Part shown: positions 36,900-49,888 of the stretch, piece by piece
How positions within the stretch are numbered: the first letter of the stretch is position 1
Layout: the number at the start of each line of letters is the position of its first letter
Assembly: GCF_024160145.1 (NCBI RefSeq)
Contig: NZ_JAMYWQ010000021.1
Span: forward strand, 29,082-93,081
Length of the DNA: 64,000 nt
Direction: 5' to 3'
Source of the DNA: Serratia nevei
GTDB lineage: Bacteria; Pseudomonadota; Gammaproteobacteria; Enterobacterales; Enterobacteriaceae
Position numbers and translations under genes: made by a program
Notes under the pieces: model-generated
What the model was told of the DNA's origin: nothing
Databases searched by the model: none
The model's input: only the letters and a program-made list of their open reading frames with translations

Positions 36900-37820
36900 T
36901 CAATATTCCGCGTTTTCCTGCCGGCGCTGGTGCAGCAGCGCCGCCTGCTGACGCGCCACCTGCCAGATGGCCTCCGCCGCCGGCGTCAGCGAGCGGTTCT
37001 TGCGCCGCACCAGCATCAACGCGCGATTGATCTCCGGCACCAGCCGCCGCACCCGGAGCCGCCCCCCTTCCGGCAGCGGCAGCGCCAACGCCGGGAAAAT
37101 GCTGATGCCAATCCCCTCCGCCACCATCGGGAACAGCGTGGCCGGATGGCCGATTTCCTGCACCACCTGCGCCTCGACGCCCTGCTGTCTCAGCGCGCTG
37201 TCGATCAACGGCCGGCTGCCCGACGCGTAATCCTGCAACACCAGGCGGCAGCCGTTTAACGCCGACCAACGCACCGCTTGCTGCGCAGCAAACGGGTGAT
37301 CGTCGCGGCACAGCAGCAGGAACGGTTCATGCAGCACCGCTTCGCACTCCAGATCCACCGCTTGCACCGGGTCGACCACGATGCCGAAATCCACCTCGGC
37401 GTTGCGCACGCTGTGCAGCACCTGCTGCTGCGCCTGATCGCGCAGCATGATGCGGATCTCCGGGTATTGGCGCTCGCCGGCGGCGATGCACTGCGGCATC
37501 AGATGGGCAGAAATGGTCTGGCTGGTCGCCACCCGCACCGTGCCGCTGCGCTGCACGCCAAAACTGCGCGCATCCAGCAACGCGGCCTGCAGCTCGTCCA
37601 GCAGCCGTTCTACCCGGTTGGCCAGCCGCAGGCCGGCGTCGGTCAACACCACTTCACGCGTAGTGCGATCCAGCAGGCGTACGCCGGCCTCCGCCTCCAG
37701 CTCTTTCACGCTGTGGCTGACCGCCGATTGCGTCAGGCCAATCGCCTCGCCGGCACGGCTGAAGCTGCCGTGGCGGGCGACGGCGACGAACACCCGCAGC
37801 TGTTTGAGTGAGTAATTCAT
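36900..37820 (-). CDS. yfeR: LysR-family regulator YfeR
   Basis: 306-residue LysR regulator (308 in E. coli). HTH in [20 protein letters not shown] (about residues 14-33) and ligand domain following. It is divergent from yfeH as in E. coli and Salmonella, where YfeR controls yfeH in response to osmolarity. A perfect 14-base palindrome lies 8 bases before its start and is the probable operator. Confidence 0.9.
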   Translation of the reverse strand: MNYSLKQLRVFVAVARHGSFSRAGEAIGLTQSAVSHSVKELEAEAGVRLLDRTTREVVLTDAGLRLANRVERLLDELQAALLDARSFGVQRSGTVRVATSQTISAHLMPQCIAAGERQYPEIRIMLRDQAQQQVLHSVRNAEVDFGIVVDPVQAVDLECEAVLHEPFLLLCRDDHPFAAQQAVRWSALNGCRLVLQDYASGSRPLIDSALRQQGVEAQVVQEIGHPATLFPMVAEGIGISIFPALALPLPEGGRLRVRRLVPEINRALMLVRRKNRSLTPAAEAIWQVARQQAALLHQRRQENAEY

Positions 37821-37827
37821 GTGTTTT

Positions 37828-37841
37828 ATTCATAGATGAAT
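37828..37841. promoter_or_regulatory. YfeR operator candidate
   Basis: Perfect palindrome ATTCAT-AG-ATGAAT in the AT-rich yfeR-yfeH gap. It has the partial dyad form of LysR boxes and sits next to the yfeR start, suggesting autorepression and control of yfeH. Confidence 0.55.
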
Positions 37842-37916
37842 TAAATAAATCAATTTAATTATTATATGCCCGCGCGGGAGAATAGCCCCATCAATTTTCT
37901 ACCCGAGCACACCGCC

Positions 37917-38915
37917 ATGAGATTCCTGCCCGATCGTTTTACCCTGACGCTGATCGCCACCGTGCTGCTGGCTTCTTTCCTGCCGGCGCGCGGCGAGTTC
38001 GTCGGCTGGCTCAACGCCCTGACCATCGCCGCCATCGCCCTGCTGTTCTTCATGCACGGCGCCAAGCTGTCGCGCGAGGCCATCCTGGCCGGCAGCAATA
38101 ACTGGCGGCTGCATCTGTGGGTGATGTTCAGCACCTTCATCATTTTTCCGGCGCTGGGGATGCTGTTTGCCTGGTGGGCGCCGGTCGACGTCAGCCCCGA
38201 GCTGTACGCCGGTTTCATCTACCTGTGCATCCTGCCCGCCACCGTGCAATCGGCCATCGCCTTCACCTCGCTGGCGGGCGGCAACGTGGCGGCGGCGGTG
38301 TGCAGCGCCTCCGCCTCCAGCCTGCTGGGGATCTTCGTGTCGCCGCTGCTGGTCGGCCTGCTGATGAACGTGCACGGCGATACCGGCAGCCTGCGGCAGG
38401 TGGGCTCGATCGTGCTGCAGCTGCTGGTGCCGTTCGTCGCCGGCCACCTGCTGCGGCCGCTGATCGGCGGCTGGATCGAGCGCCATCGCCCGCTGATCGG
38501 CAAAACCGACCAGACCTCGATTCTGCTGGTGGTCTACGCCGCCTTCAGCGAGGCGGTCACGCACGGTATCTGGCATCAGGTGGGGATCGGTTCGCTGGCG
38601 TTTATCGTCGGCGGCAGCATCGTGCTGCTGGCGATCGTGCTGGTGGTGAACACCTACATGGCGCGCTGGCTCGGGTTCAGCAAGGCGGACGAGATCACCA
38701 TCGTGTTCTGCGGTTCGAAGAAAAGCCTGGCGAACGGCATTCCAATGGCCAATATCCTGTTCCCGGCGGCGACGGTGGGGATCATGGTACTGCCGCTGAT
38801 GGTGTTCCATCAGGTGCAGCTGATGACCTGTGCAGTATTGGCGAAAAGGTATCAGCGCAAGCAGCGGGCGCAACAGGCGCTGCCCAACGCCAACGCGCAG
38901 GCGTCGCGCGGGTAA
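37917..38915 (+). CDS. yfeH: Bile acid:sodium symporter family protein YfeH
   Basis: 332-residue inner-membrane transporter with about nine to ten hydrophobic segments, the same length as E. coli YfeH. Typical family blocks: ALLFFMHGAKLSREAI (about residue 41), GNVAAAVCSASASSLLG and FCGSKKSLANGIPMAN (about residue 262). Substrate is unknown. The start at 37917 matches the E. coli N-terminus (RFLPDRFTLTLI). The earlier in-frame ATG at 37866 lacks similarity. Confidence 0.9.
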   Translation: MRFLPDRFTLTLIATVLLASFLPARGEFVGWLNALTIAAIALLFFMHGAKLSREAILAGSNNWRLHLWVMFSTFIIFPALGMLFAWWAPVDVSPELYAGFIYLCILPATVQSAIAFTSLAGGNVAAAVCSASASSLLGIFVSPLLVGLLMNVHGDTGSLRQVGSIVLQLLVPFVAGHLLRPLIGGWIERHRPLIGKTDQTSILLVVYAAFSEAVTHGIWHQVGIGSLAFIVGGSIVLLAIVLVVNTYMARWLGFSKADEITIVFCGSKKSLANGIPMANILFPAATVGIMVLPLMVFHQVQLMTCAVLAKRYQRKQRAQQALPNANAQASRG

Positions 38916-38938
38916 AAAAAGACGGGCCAAGGCCCGTC
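38914..38938 (-). terminator. Terminator of ligA-ypeB
   Basis: Stem GACGGGCC / GGCCCGTC with loop AA. On the minus strand it is followed by seven T, three bases after the ypeB stop. Confidence 0.85.
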
Positions 38939-38941
38939 AGT

Positions 38942-39156
38942 TCAACTTTTCTTCAGCGGCTTGACCAGGTGGTCAAGCCCTTCGATTTTAATCGCCAGCG
39001 TCATCTCCATCAGCATGCCGAGCTTGCCTTTGGGGAATTCGCCCTTGCGGGCGAACCACAGCAGGTACTCTTCCGGCAAGTCGATCAGCACCCGCCCCTG
39101 GTACTTGCCGAACGGCATCACGGTATTGGCGATCTCCAGCAGGTTTTCCTTTTCCA

Positions 39157-39157
<1 letters not shown>
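38942..39157 (-). CDS. ypeB: DUF3820 protein YpeB
   Basis: 71-residue protein (72 in E. coli) with the DUF3820 core VMPFGKYQGRVLIDLPEEY and LWFARKGEFPKGKLG. Its ATG overlaps the ligA stop (TGATG), so it is translated with ligA. The fold resembles the quorum-sensing/exonuclease-associated DUF3820 group; function is unknown. Confidence 0.9.
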
Positions 39158-41181
<2,024 letters not shown>

Positions 41182-41195
41182 TCACCATCAAAGAT

Positions 41196-41218
41196 AAAAA
41201 ACCCCCGGCTAGCGGGGG
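41196..41218 (-). terminator. Terminator of zipA
   Basis: Stem CCCCCG / CGGGGG with loop GCTAG. On the minus strand it is followed by TTTTTT and lies about 40 bases past the zipA stop. Confidence 0.85.
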
Positions 41219-41257
41219 CTTTGTTGTTACGGATGTTCAGTGCGCGCGGCAACCCGG

Positions 41258-42283
41258 TCAGGCGTTGTTTTCCAACACTTCACGGATACGCGCTTTGTAG
41301 GTTTCCAGCTTCTGCGGCGTCATCATGCGACGCTCGTCGTCCAGCACCACGCCGCCCACGTCGTCGGCGATGCGCTGTGCCGACTGCAGCATCAGCTTGA
41401 AGTTCTGGTTGGCGTCGCCGTAAGACGGCACCATCATGAACATCGACACGCCCGGCGTGGAGAAGTCGGACATCATGTCAGGATCGAACGACCCCGGCTT
41501 GACCATGTTCGCCAGGCTGAACAGCACCGGGCCGCTGCCGGCCGGGCTGATATGGCGGTGGAAGATGCCCATCTCGCCAAACTGGAAGCCTGCCTGCAAC
41601 ACGCTCTGCAGCAGCACTTCGCCGCCGATGACGCCGCCCTGATGGGCCGCGACGTGCAGCACCAGCACGGTCTCTTTCAGCTTGGCCGGAATGGGCGCAA
41701 CCGCCGGCTGTTGTGGCTGCGGCGCAGGTTCCTGCACCGGCTTCACTTCCGGCGCTTGCTGCGCAGGGACAGGCTCGGCGTGGAATGCCGGTTCCGCCAC
41801 CCGCGGCGCCTCATGTTCATGCGGCAGATCGTCGACGCGCGGCTCGCGGCGCGCGGCCGGTTGGGGTTGCTGCGGCTCGGCCGGTTCTTCGTCCGGTGCG
41901 TAGTTGTTCAGCAGGATATCATCATACTCCGGCCGCTGAGACAGCGGAGGCGGCGTCTGATGAGCGGCCGGCTGAACGGCGCGGGGCGCAGGCGCAGCCG
42001 CCGGAGCGGGCTTCGGCGCGGCCACGGGTTCTTCGCGTGCGGCATCGAAATGGCCGAATGACGGCTCGTCTTGCGGGTGAGCGGCGCGTACGCGCACCTC
42101 ACCGACGCCTTCTTCGAGATCGTCGATCGGAGTTTGTTCACGTTCCTTTTGGGAACGTTTGGCTGGGCGATCGCGGAAGAGCGCTGACCGTTCTTTGCGA
42201 CTGGTCCACAGACCGTGCAATAACAGCGCTATTATGGCGATCGCGCCAACAACGATTAATATCAGACGCAAATCCTGCATCAT
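41258..42283 (-). CDS. zipA: Cell division protein ZipA
   Basis: 341-residue bitopic inner-membrane protein that anchors FtsZ at the septum. An N-terminal membrane segment ([18 protein letters not shown], residues about 7-24) is followed by a charged stretch, a Pro/Ala/Gln-rich linker and the C-terminal FtsZ-binding domain (about residues 200-341). The linker makes it slightly longer than E. coli ZipA (328). The start with MMQDLRL matches E. coli; the 24 residues upstream do not. Confidence 0.95.
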   Translation of the reverse strand: MMQDLRLILIVVGAIAIIALLLHGLWTSRKERSALFRDRPAKRSQKEREQTPIDDLEEGVGEVRVRAAHPQDEPSFGHFDAAREEPVAAPKPAPAAAPAPRAVQPAAHQTPPPLSQRPEYDDILLNNYAPDEEPAEPQQPQPAARREPRVDDLPHEHEAPRVAEPAFHAEPVPAQQAPEVKPVQEPAPQPQQPAVAPIPAKLKETVLVLHVAAHQGGVIGGEVLLQSVLQAGFQFGEMGIFHRHISPAGSGPVLFSLANMVKPGSFDPDMMSDFSTPGVSMFMMVPSYGDANQNFKLMLQSAQRIADDVGGVVLDDERRMMTPQKLETYKARIREVLENNA

Positions 42284-42504
42284 TGCTATCTCTGTTGTTC
42301 CAATACATTGCCACCGCGGCAAACATTCACTCTTTAACTCTATTTGCCCGCGCACACAAGTGCAAGTCCGTGCTGAACTTTATGCCAATAAAGATGATTA
42401 TACTGCCTTTTTCTGCTGGTTTTTCAGCCAACCCTACCCTAGCCAGTGGAAAATCATCCCTATATGATAATGATGCCTGTTCAGACAACGAGATAACTTA
42501 AGAT

Positions 42505-43263
42505 ATGTCCTATACGCAGCCCCCTGCCCGCTCCACCAGCGGCATTCACTATTTCGCCGAAGGCTGGCGCCTGATTTCACGCCCGGGGATTAAACGCTAT
42601 GTGGTCCTGCCGTTGCTGGTCAACGTGCTGCTGATGGGTTCCGCTTTCTGGTGGCTGTTCAGCCGGCTCGGCGACTGGATCCCGGCGATGATGAGCCACG
42701 TCCCCGACTGGCTGCAGTGGTTGAGCTACCTGCTGTGGCCGCTGGCGGTCATCTCGGTGCTGCTGGTGTTCAGCTATCTGTTCAGCACCATCACCAACCT
42801 GATCGCCGCGCCGTTCTGCGGCCTGCTGGCCGAACAGCTCGAAGGCAGCCTGACCGGCAAACCGCTGCCGGACACCGGCCTGCTCGGCATCGCCAAAGAT
42901 CTGCCGCGCATCATGGCGCGCGAATGGCGCAAGCTGATGTATTACCTGCCGCGCGCGCTGCTGCTGCTGGCGCTGTACTTCGTGCCCGGTATCGGCCAGA
43001 CGGTGGCGCCGGTGCTGTGGTTCCTGTTCAGCGCCTGGATGCTGGCGATCCAGTATTGCGACTATCCGTTCGACAACCACAAGGTGAGCTTTGCCGATAT
43101 GCGCCGCGCCTTGCGCCAGCACAAAACCGACAACCTGCAGTTCGGCGCGCTGGTCAGCCTGTTCACCATGATCCCGATCCTCAACCTGGTGATCCTGCCG
43201 GTCGCCGTCTGCGGCGCCACCGCGATGTGGGTCGATCGCTACCGCGCGCAATTCGTCCGATAA
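42505..43263 (+). CDS. cysZ: Sulfate transporter CysZ
   Basis: 252-residue inner-membrane sulfate/proton channel protein (253 in E. coli). It begins with [27 protein letters not shown], as in the family, and has paired hydrophobic hairpins. It sits between divergent zipA and codirectional cysK as in E. coli and feeds sulfate to the assimilation pathway. CysB control of this region is known in E. coli. Confidence 0.95.
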   Translation: MSYTQPPARSTSGIHYFAEGWRLISRPGIKRYVVLPLLVNVLLMGSAFWWLFSRLGDWIPAMMSHVPDWLQWLSYLLWPLAVISVLLVFSYLFSTITNLIAAPFCGLLAEQLEGSLTGKPLPDTGLLGIAKDLPRIMAREWRKLMYYLPRALLLLALYFVPGIGQTVAPVLWFLFSAWMLAIQYCDYPFDNHKVSFADMRRALRQHKTDNLQFGALVSLFTMIPILNLVILPVAVCGATAMWVDRYRAQFVR

Positions 43264-43303
43264 CCGCCGCTTTTTACCGCCGATAGCGCGGAAATTTTCG
43301 CCA

Positions 43304-43330
43304 GGGCGCGCATTTCGCGCCCTTATCATT
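43304..43330 (+). terminator. Hairpin between cysZ and cysK
   Basis: Stem GGGCGCG / CGCGCCC with loop CATTT, followed by a T-poor tail (TTATCATT). A partial terminator or message-end hairpin for cysZ. Confidence 0.5.
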
Positions 43331-43448
43331 GTGCTTAAAACTTATTTCCTAATAACATATAGATATACCAATTCTTTACTTCCCTGCCGGTACTGTTAGC
43401 GTATGCTTTCGATGTTCCCCACATTTTCATAGAGTTAAAGGACGGGCT

Positions 43449-44417
<969 letters not shown>

Positions 44418-44440
44418 TTCCGTCACTGCACAAATCGCTA

Positions 44441-44467
44441 AAAAAGCACCCTGCGGGGTGCTTTTTT
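44441..44467 (+). terminator. Terminator of cysK
   Basis: Stem GCACCC / GGGTGC with loop TGCG, preceded by A and followed by six T. Confidence 0.88.
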
Positions 44468-44485
44468 GTGGACTGGATCAAACTT
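44464..44485 (+). promoter_or_regulatory. CRP site of the pts operon (P0-like)
   Basis: TTTTGTGGACTGGATCAAACTT: TGTGG-N6-TCAAA is nearly the same as the CRP site of the E. coli ptsH P0 promoter. It overlaps the T tract of the cysK terminator. Confidence 0.65.
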
Positions 44486-44581
44486 TATAGCAGTCCAAGA
44501 TTGCTTTTGCCCGTCGGCTTTAGTATTTAACGGTGCATTATTTCGATGCGCAAAATTAATCACCCCCCGAGCCCGGTCAAG

Positions 44582-44596
44582 GCTGAATCGATTTAC
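44582..44596 (+). promoter_or_regulatory. Cra (FruR) site upstream of ptsH
   Basis: GCTGAATCGATTTAC fits the Cra consensus GCTGAAWCGWTTCAGC in the left half. Cra is a known regulator of ptsHI in E. coli. It lies about 220 bases before ptsH and downstream of the CRP site. Confidence 0.6.
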
Positions 44597-44816
44597 TCAT
44601 CTGTCGCCGACGCGTCGAATCGGGCATAATGGGGAGCGGATTGGAACGACGTCAAAAGCCGAGTTTTTTGATCTGAAGTGCCTAACGCGTCGTTTTCTGT
44701 TGCATCAACGTTCGCCCCTGTCCATAGTCAGGCGCTATAACCAGGCAAGCTAAAGTCAGGCCCCTGGGCTAAACTTTAGCTCCACAACATTAATCCAATA
44801 AGTTGGGGAAACATCA

Positions 44817-45074
44817 ATGTTCCAGCAAGAAGTTACTATTACCGCTCCGAATGGTCTGCATACTCGCCCTGCCGCTCAGTTCGTTAAAGAAGCCAAAGGC
44901 TTCACGTCTGACATCACCGTGACCTCCAACGGCAAAAGCGCCAGCGCTAAAAGCCTGTTCAAACTGCAAACTCTGGGGCTGACTCAAGGGACCGTAGTGA
45001 CCATCTCAGCTGAAGGTGAAGACGAGCAGAAAGCCGTTGAGCACTTGGTAAAACTGATGGCAGAGCTTGAGTAA
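44817..45074 (+). CDS. ptsH: PTS phosphocarrier protein HPr
   Basis: 85-residue cytoplasmic phosphocarrier. His15 in [10 protein letters not shown] takes phosphate from enzyme I, and Ser46 lies in SAKSLFKL. First gene of ptsH-ptsI-crr. The spacing to ptsI is 46 bases. Confidence 0.98.
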   Translation: MFQQEVTITAPNGLHTRPAAQFVKEAKGFTSDITVTSNGKSASAKSLFKLQTLGLTQGTVVTISAEGEDEQKAVEHLVKLMAELE

Positions 45075-45120
45075 TCGGCCCGTCTTTTTAGTTAACACCA
45101 GTCAAGAGTAAGGTAGGGTT

Positions 45121-46848
45121 ATGATTTCAGGCATTTTAGTATCACCGGGCATCGCTTTTGGTAAGGCACTCTTGCTGAAAGAAGACGATATCGTCATCAA
45201 CCGGAAGAAAATCTCTGCTGATCAAGTAGAGCAGGAAGTCTCGCGTTTTCTGGCCGGCCGCGCGAAAGCGTCCGAACAGCTGGAAGCGATCAAGACCAAA
45301 GCTGGCGAAACCTTCGGCGAAGAGAAGGAAGCTATCTTCGAAGGCCACATCATGTTGCTGGAAGACGAAGAGCTTGAGCAGGAAATCATAGCCCTCATCA
45401 AAGACGATCTGGCCTCCGCAGACGCCGCCGCCTACACCGTGATCGAAGGTCAGGCGAAAGCGCTGGAAGAGCTGGACGACGAATACCTGAAGGAACGCGC
45501 CGCCGACGTGCGCGACATCGGTAAGCGCCTGCTGCAGAACATTCTGGGCATGCCGATTGTCGATCTGGGCTCCATTCAGGACGAAGTGATCCTGGTGGCC
45601 ACCGATCTGACCCCGTCCGAGACCGCGCAGCTGAACCTGGACAAAGTGCTGGGCTTCATTACCGATCTCGGCGGCCGGACCTCCCACACCTCCATCATGG
45701 CGCGTTCCCTGGAGCTGCCGGCGATCGTCGGTACCAGCGACGTGACCAAACAGGTGAAAAACGACGACTACCTGATTCTGGACGCGGTTAACAACCAGAT
45801 TTACGTTAACCCGACCGCTGACGTTATCGATCAGCTCAAAGCCGCTCAGAACCAATACATCACCGAGAAAAACGATCTGGCCAAGCTGAAGGATCTGCCG
45901 GCGATTACGCTGGACGGCCATCAGGTTGAAGTCTGCGCCAACATCGGCACCGTGCGCGACGTCGCGGGTGCAGAGCGCAACGGCGCGGAAGGCGTCGGCC
46001 TGTATCGTACCGAATTCCTGTTCATGGACCGCGACTCGCTGCCGACCGAAGACGAGCAGTTCCAGGCTTATAAAGCCGTGGCGGAAGCCATGGGCTCGCA
46101 GGCCGTGATCGTCCGCACCATGGACATCGGCGGCGACAAAGACCTGCCGTACATGAACCTGCCGAAGGAAGAGAACCCGTTCCTCGGCTGGCGCGCCATC
46201 CGCATCGCGATGGACCGCCGTGAAATCCTGCACGCCCAGTTGCGTGCCATCCTGCGCGCCTCGGCGTTCGGCAAACTGCGCATCATGTTCCCGATGATCA
46301 TCTCCGTGGAAGAAGTCCGCGATCTGAAAGGCGAAATCGAGACGCTGAAGGCGCAGCTGCGCGAAGAAGGCAAGGCGTTTGACGAGAGCATCGAAGTGGG
46401 CGTGATGGTGGAAACACCGGCTGCGGCGGTCATCGCTCACCACCTGGCGAAAGAAGTCGACTTCTTTAGTATTGGGACAAACGATCTAACCCAGTATACT
46501 CTGGCGGTAGATCGCGGCAACGAGCTGATTTCTCATCTCTATAACCCGATGTCCCCATCAGTGCTTGGCCTGATCAAACAGGTTATTGATGCATCTCACG
46601 CGGAAGGCAAGTGGACCGGCATGTGCGGTGAACTGGCTGGCGATGAGCGTGCTACACTGTTGTTATTGGGCATGGGGCTGGATGAGTTCAGCATGAGTGC
46701 GATTTCAATCCCGCGCATCAAGAAAATTATTCGTAACACGAATTTCGAAGATGTGAAGGCGTTGGCAGCGCAGGCCTTGGCACAGCCAACGGCACAAGAC
46801 CTGATGAATTGCGTCAATAAATTCATCGAAGAAAAAACGCTCTGCTAA
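45121..46848 (+). CDS. ptsI: PTS enzyme I
   Basis: 575-residue PEP-protein phosphotransferase, as in E. coli. The phosphorylated His189 is in [19 protein letters not shown]. The PEP-binding barrel has [15 protein letters not shown] near residue 290 and the active-site Cys in [11 protein letters not shown] near residue 502. It transfers phosphate from PEP to HPr. Confidence 0.98.
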   Translation: MISGILVSPGIAFGKALLLKEDDIVINRKKISADQVEQEVSRFLAGRAKASEQLEAIKTKAGETFGEEKEAIFEGHIMLLEDEELEQEIIALIKDDLASADAAAYTVIEGQAKALEELDDEYLKERAADVRDIGKRLLQNILGMPIVDLGSIQDEVILVATDLTPSETAQLNLDKVLGFITDLGGRTSHTSIMARSLELPAIVGTSDVTKQVKNDDYLILDAVNNQIYVNPTADVIDQLKAAQNQYITEKNDLAKLKDLPAITLDGHQVEVCANIGTVRDVAGAERNGAEGVGLYRTEFLFMDRDSLPTEDEQFQAYKAVAEAMGSQAVIVRTMDIGGDKDLPYMNLPKEENPFLGWRAIRIAMDRREILHAQLRAILRASAFGKLRIMFPMIISVEEVRDLKGEIETLKAQLREEGKAFDESIEVGVMVETPAAAVIAHHLAKEVDFFSIGTNDLTQYTLAVDRGNELISHLYNPMSPSVLGLIKQVIDASHAEGKWTGMCGELAGDERATLLLLGMGLDEFSMSAISIPRIKKIIRNTNFEDVKALAAQALAQPTAQDLMNCVNKFIEEKTLC

Positions 46849-46897
46849 ACTTCCACGACACTGGAACGCCGCCCAATTTAATGCTTAGGAGAAGATC

Positions 46898-47407
46898 ATG
46901 GGTTTGTTCGATAAACTGAAATCTCTGGTTTCTGATGACAAGAAAGACACGGGCACTATCGAGATCGTCGCTCCCCTTTCTGGCGAAATCGTCAATATCG
47001 AAGATGTGCCGGACGTAGTGTTCGCTGAAAAAATCGTTGGCGACGGTGTCGCTATCAAACCGGCCGGCAACAAAATGGTTGCTCCGGTTGACGGCACCAT
47101 CGGTAAGATTTTCGAAACCAACCATGCATTCTCTATCGAATCCGACAGCGGCATTGAGCTGTTCGTCCACTTCGGCATCGATACCGTAGAACTGAAAGGC
47201 GAAGGCTTCAAACGCATCGCCGAAGAAGGCCAGCGCGTCAAGAAAGGCGATGTCGTTATCGAGTTCAACCTGCCTCTGCTGGAAGAAAAAGCCAAGTCTA
47301 CCCTGACGCCGGTGGTTATCTCCAACATGGACGAGATCAAAGAGCTGATCAAATTGTCCGGCAGCGTGACCGTTGGCGAAACCCCGATCATCCGCATCAA
47401 GAAGTAA
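46898..47407 (+). CDS. crr: PTS glucose-specific IIA component
   Basis: 169-residue EIIA-Glc. The two active-site histidines are His76 ([11 protein letters not shown]) and His91 ([11 protein letters not shown]). It phosphorylates EIICB-Glc and, when dephosphorylated, inhibits non-PTS carriers and glycerol kinase; when phosphorylated it activates adenylate cyclase. Last pts gene, followed by a strong terminator. Confidence 0.98.
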   Translation: MGLFDKLKSLVSDDKKDTGTIEIVAPLSGEIVNIEDVPDVVFAEKIVGDGVAIKPAGNKMVAPVDGTIGKIFETNHAFSIESDSGIELFVHFGIDTVELKGEGFKRIAEEGQRVKKGDVVIEFNLPLLEEKAKSTLTPVVISNMDEIKELIKLSGSVTVGETPIIRIKK

Positions 47408-47422
47408 TCGCGAATGAGCAAG

Positions 47423-47451
47423 AAAAACGGCGCCCTCGGCGCCGTTTTTTT
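47423..47451 (+). terminator. Terminator of the pts operon
   Basis: Stem ACGGCGCC / GGCGCCGT with loop CTC and seven T. Confidence 0.9.
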
Positions 47452-47463
47452 ATCCCCTTCGTC

Positions 47464-47564
47464 TTTCGAACCGCAGCGTTGTTGGCCGCACGTGCTCACC
47501 CCGGTCACTTACCGGAGTAAGCTCCCGGGGATTCCCCCGCTTGCCGCCTAGCTGCAATTCGAAA
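47464..47564. repeat. Palindromic intergenic element A (about 101 bp)
   Basis: Bounded by TTTCGAACCGCAGC and its near-inverse GCTGCAATTCGAAA (12 of 14 paired). Inside are CCGGT-CACTT-ACCGG and a CCCCGG / CCGGGG pair. No ORF. It resembles dispersed palindromic repeats of enterobacteria, but copy number cannot be seen from one window. Confidence 0.65.
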
Positions 47565-47583
47565 TCCTTTGGGTATGTCGCGG

Positions 47584-47709
47584 ATAATAGACGTTATCGG
47601 CGCAGGCAGTTTGAACATGGACAGCGCGCAACCTTCGGAGCGTACACGCAGTACGTGACGAAGGCGAGCACTACCCTAGTTCAAAATGGCAAGTAAGATA
47701 GTCTATTAT
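47584..47709. repeat. Nested palindromic element B (126 bp)
   Basis: Four nested perfect inverted pairs: ATAATAGAC / GTCTATTAT (ends), TTTGAAC / GTTCAAA, CCTTCG / CGAAGG and CGTAC / GTACG around loop ACGCA. The right terminal arm contains the stop codon of the adjacent sensor kinase gene. No coding capacity. Confidence 0.75.
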
Positions 47710-49028
47710 TGCCAGCGCGGGATGCGCAGGGTAATGACCAGCCCCTCTTTGTCGCCGTTGCGCGCTTCAACCTGGCCGCCGTGCGCCAGCACCACCTTGC
47801 GGGTGATCGCCAGCCCCAGGCCGTAACCCTTGCCCGACAGCGCCGATTTCACGCGCACGAACGGATCGAAAATGCTCGACAGCTTCGACACCTCCACGCC
47901 CGGCCCCTGATCGCTGACCGCGATCTGGAACTGGTTGTCGACGCGCGACAGCGCCACCGTCACCCGCTGCCCGTGGCTGGAGAAGCGCAGCGCGTTGCGC
48001 ACGATGTTGTCCACCGCGCGCCGCATCAGCTCCGCGTTGCCCTTGACGGTGTACTCCACGTCCGACTCGGCCTGCAGCACGATCTCCACACCGGGCACCT
48101 GCGCCTCGTAACGCGCATCGCTCACCACCGCGTCCACCAGGCCATACAGATCGAAATACTCTTCGTCCGGCAAGATGCTGTGTTCCGCGCGCGACAGCGC
48201 CAGCAGCTCGCCGATCATTTTGTCCAGCCGCCCCGACTCGTGTTCGATGCGCTTGAGCGAGGCTTCGACGTTGCCGGCGTTCTGCCGCGCCAAACCGATC
48301 GCCAGCTGCAGGCGCGCCAGCGGCGAACGCAGCTCGTGCGAGACGTCGTGCAACAGCTGCTCGCGGGCGCTGACCAGCAGCTCCAACCGCTCGGCCATGG
48401 TGTCGAAATCGCGCGCCACGTCGGACAGCTCGTCGTGGCGGCGCCGCATTTTCGGAAACAGCCGCACCGACAGATCGCCCTGTGCCACCCGATCCAGACC
48501 GCCGCGCAGCTGGCGCATCGGCCGGGTCAGGTTCCAGGCCAGCACGGCGCTGAACAGCAGCCCGCCCAGCCCGCCGACCCACAGCATCGGCGCCGGAATA
48601 TTGAAGAAGTGAGAACGCCGCGGCGGCCGATACTCTTCCCGCAGCCCGCGCACGCTGTAGCTCAGCCAGTAGCCCTGCCCCTCCCCGACCTGCACCCAGG
48701 CGGTGATGTCTTTCGGCATCCGCCGCCCTTCCAACACCGGTTGTTCCGGCGCGGGCGGCGGCGGTTGCGTCATCGGCGTCACGGACAGCAAGCGTCGATC
48801 GTCCTCGGGCCAGTCGCGCATCAGCGCTTCCAGCGCCGGCATGCCGCCGCTGCGCAGTTGGGTAGCGGCGGAGGTCAACTGCAGGCCGATCACCCGCCGC
48901 GCCATGGCGCTCTCCGGCGGCTCATAGCGATCGCCATACAGCGAAAACGCCACCCACAGCGCCTGCGTCATGATGAGGAAGGTCAGCCAGAAGCCGAGCA
49001 ATATTTTCCAGAACAATCTTCCGCGCAT
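47706..49028 (-). CDS. Sensor histidine kinase, CpxA-like
   Basis: 440-residue inner-membrane sensor kinase: TM1 about residues 7-29, a periplasmic domain of about 110 residues rich in Pro, TM2 about 150-166, a HAMP segment (LTRPMRQLRGGLDRVAQGDL), H-box with His231 in HDVSHELRSPLARL, then N and G boxes (DNIVRNALRF, DQGPGVE, GYGLGLAI). Resembles CpxA/RstB-type kinases. It follows the response regulator by five bases. Its stop lies inside palindromic element B. The divergent MacAB-like genes are the likely target (inference). Confidence 0.88.
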   Translation of the reverse strand: MRGRLFWKILLGFWLTFLIMTQALWVAFSLYGDRYEPPESAMARRVIGLQLTSAATQLRSGGMPALEALMRDWPEDDRRLLSVTPMTQPPPPAPEQPVLEGRRMPKDITAWVQVGEGQGYWLSYSVRGLREEYRPPRRSHFFNIPAPMLWVGGLGGLLFSAVLAWNLTRPMRQLRGGLDRVAQGDLSVRLFPKMRRRHDELSDVARDFDTMAERLELLVSAREQLLHDVSHELRSPLARLQLAIGLARQNAGNVEASLKRIEHESGRLDKMIGELLALSRAEHSILPDEEYFDLYGLVDAVVSDARYEAQVPGVEIVLQAESDVEYTVKGNAELMRRAVDNIVRNALRFSSHGQRVTVALSRVDNQFQIAVSDQGPGVEVSKLSSIFDPFVRVKSALSGKGYGLGLAITRKVVLAHGGQVEARNGDKEGLVITLRIPRWQ

Positions 49029-49033
49029 GAAAA

Positions 49034-49714
49034 TTACCGAATGCGATAGCCGATGCTGCGCACCGTCTCGATGCCCAGCGTATTGCCGGGCAACGCGCTC
49101 AGCTTCTGACGGATGTTGCTGATATGCACGTCCACGCTGCGGTCATAGGCTTCGCGCGGGCGCCCTAACCCCTTCTCGGACAGTTCGTCCTTCGACACTA
49201 CGCGATCCGGCGCGCGCAGCAGCAACTCCAGCAGGTTGAATTCCGAAGCGGTCAGATCGAAGACCTTGCCCCGCCATTCGCTGCTGCGGGTCGAGGGGTT
49301 CAGCGTCAAATCGCCGAAGCTGATGGCCGCATCGTCGTCTGCCTCTTCCGGCCGTTCGTCGAAGCGGCGCAGCACCGCACGCAGGCGGGCGACCAGTTCA
49401 CGCGGGTAACACGGTTTGGGCATGTAGTCGTCGGCCCCCATCTCCAGGCCGATCACCCGGTCGATGTTGTCGCCTTTGGCCGTCAGCATGATGATCGGCA
49501 GCCGGCTTTTTTTGCGCACGTCGCGCAACACATCGATGCCGCTCATGTCCGGCAGCATGATATCGAGGATCATCGCGGTATAGTCGCCCGACAGCGCCCC
49601 TTCCACCCCGGCTTTGCCGGTCAACACCAACGTGGCGTCGAAGCCTTCGCCGGTCAGGTATTCGCTCAGCATGGTGCCAAGCTCCAGGTCATCGTCGACC
49701 AGTAAAATTTTCAT
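49034..49714 (-). CDS. OmpR-family response regulator, CpxR-like
   Basis: 226-residue response regulator: receiver domain with acidic pocket DDD (residues 7-9), phospho-acceptor Asp51 in ILDIMLPDMSG and Lys100 in DDYMPKP, then a winged-helix DNA-binding domain (ASEFNLLELLLRAPDRVVSK to YRIR). It is closer to CpxR than to PhoB. First gene of a two-gene operon, divergent from macA with a 174-base shared region. Confidence 0.9.
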   Translation of the reverse strand: MKILLVDDDLELGTMLSEYLTGEGFDATLVLTGKAGVEGALSGDYTAMILDIMLPDMSGIDVLRDVRKKSRLPIIMLTAKGDNIDRVIGLEMGADDYMPKPCYPRELVARLRAVLRRFDERPEEADDDAAISFGDLTLNPSTRSSEWRGKVFDLTASEFNLLELLLRAPDRVVSKDELSEKGLGRPREAYDRSVDVHISNIRQKLSALPGNTLGIETVRSIGYRIR

Positions 49715-49888
49715 GCCTTGCTCCTTTGCCGATTTTCGCTATTTTCCCGCCAATTACGCCGACTCGCAGCCGATTTTACTCATTCCTTACATATTCCTGA
49801 GCGCCGCTTAACCGCAGGCCGGGCGGCGGCGCGTTAAATTAGAGGCCACCGATTTTCGTTGCGCCTCATGTCAGGGAAGCTTTACCGC

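Larger units (their letters stand above)
44418..44816. other. cysK-ptsH intergenic control region
   Basis: 399 bases without a gene, holding the cysK terminator, a CRP-like site and a Cra-like site. A long multi-promoter pts leader is also found in E. coli. Confidence 0.7.
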
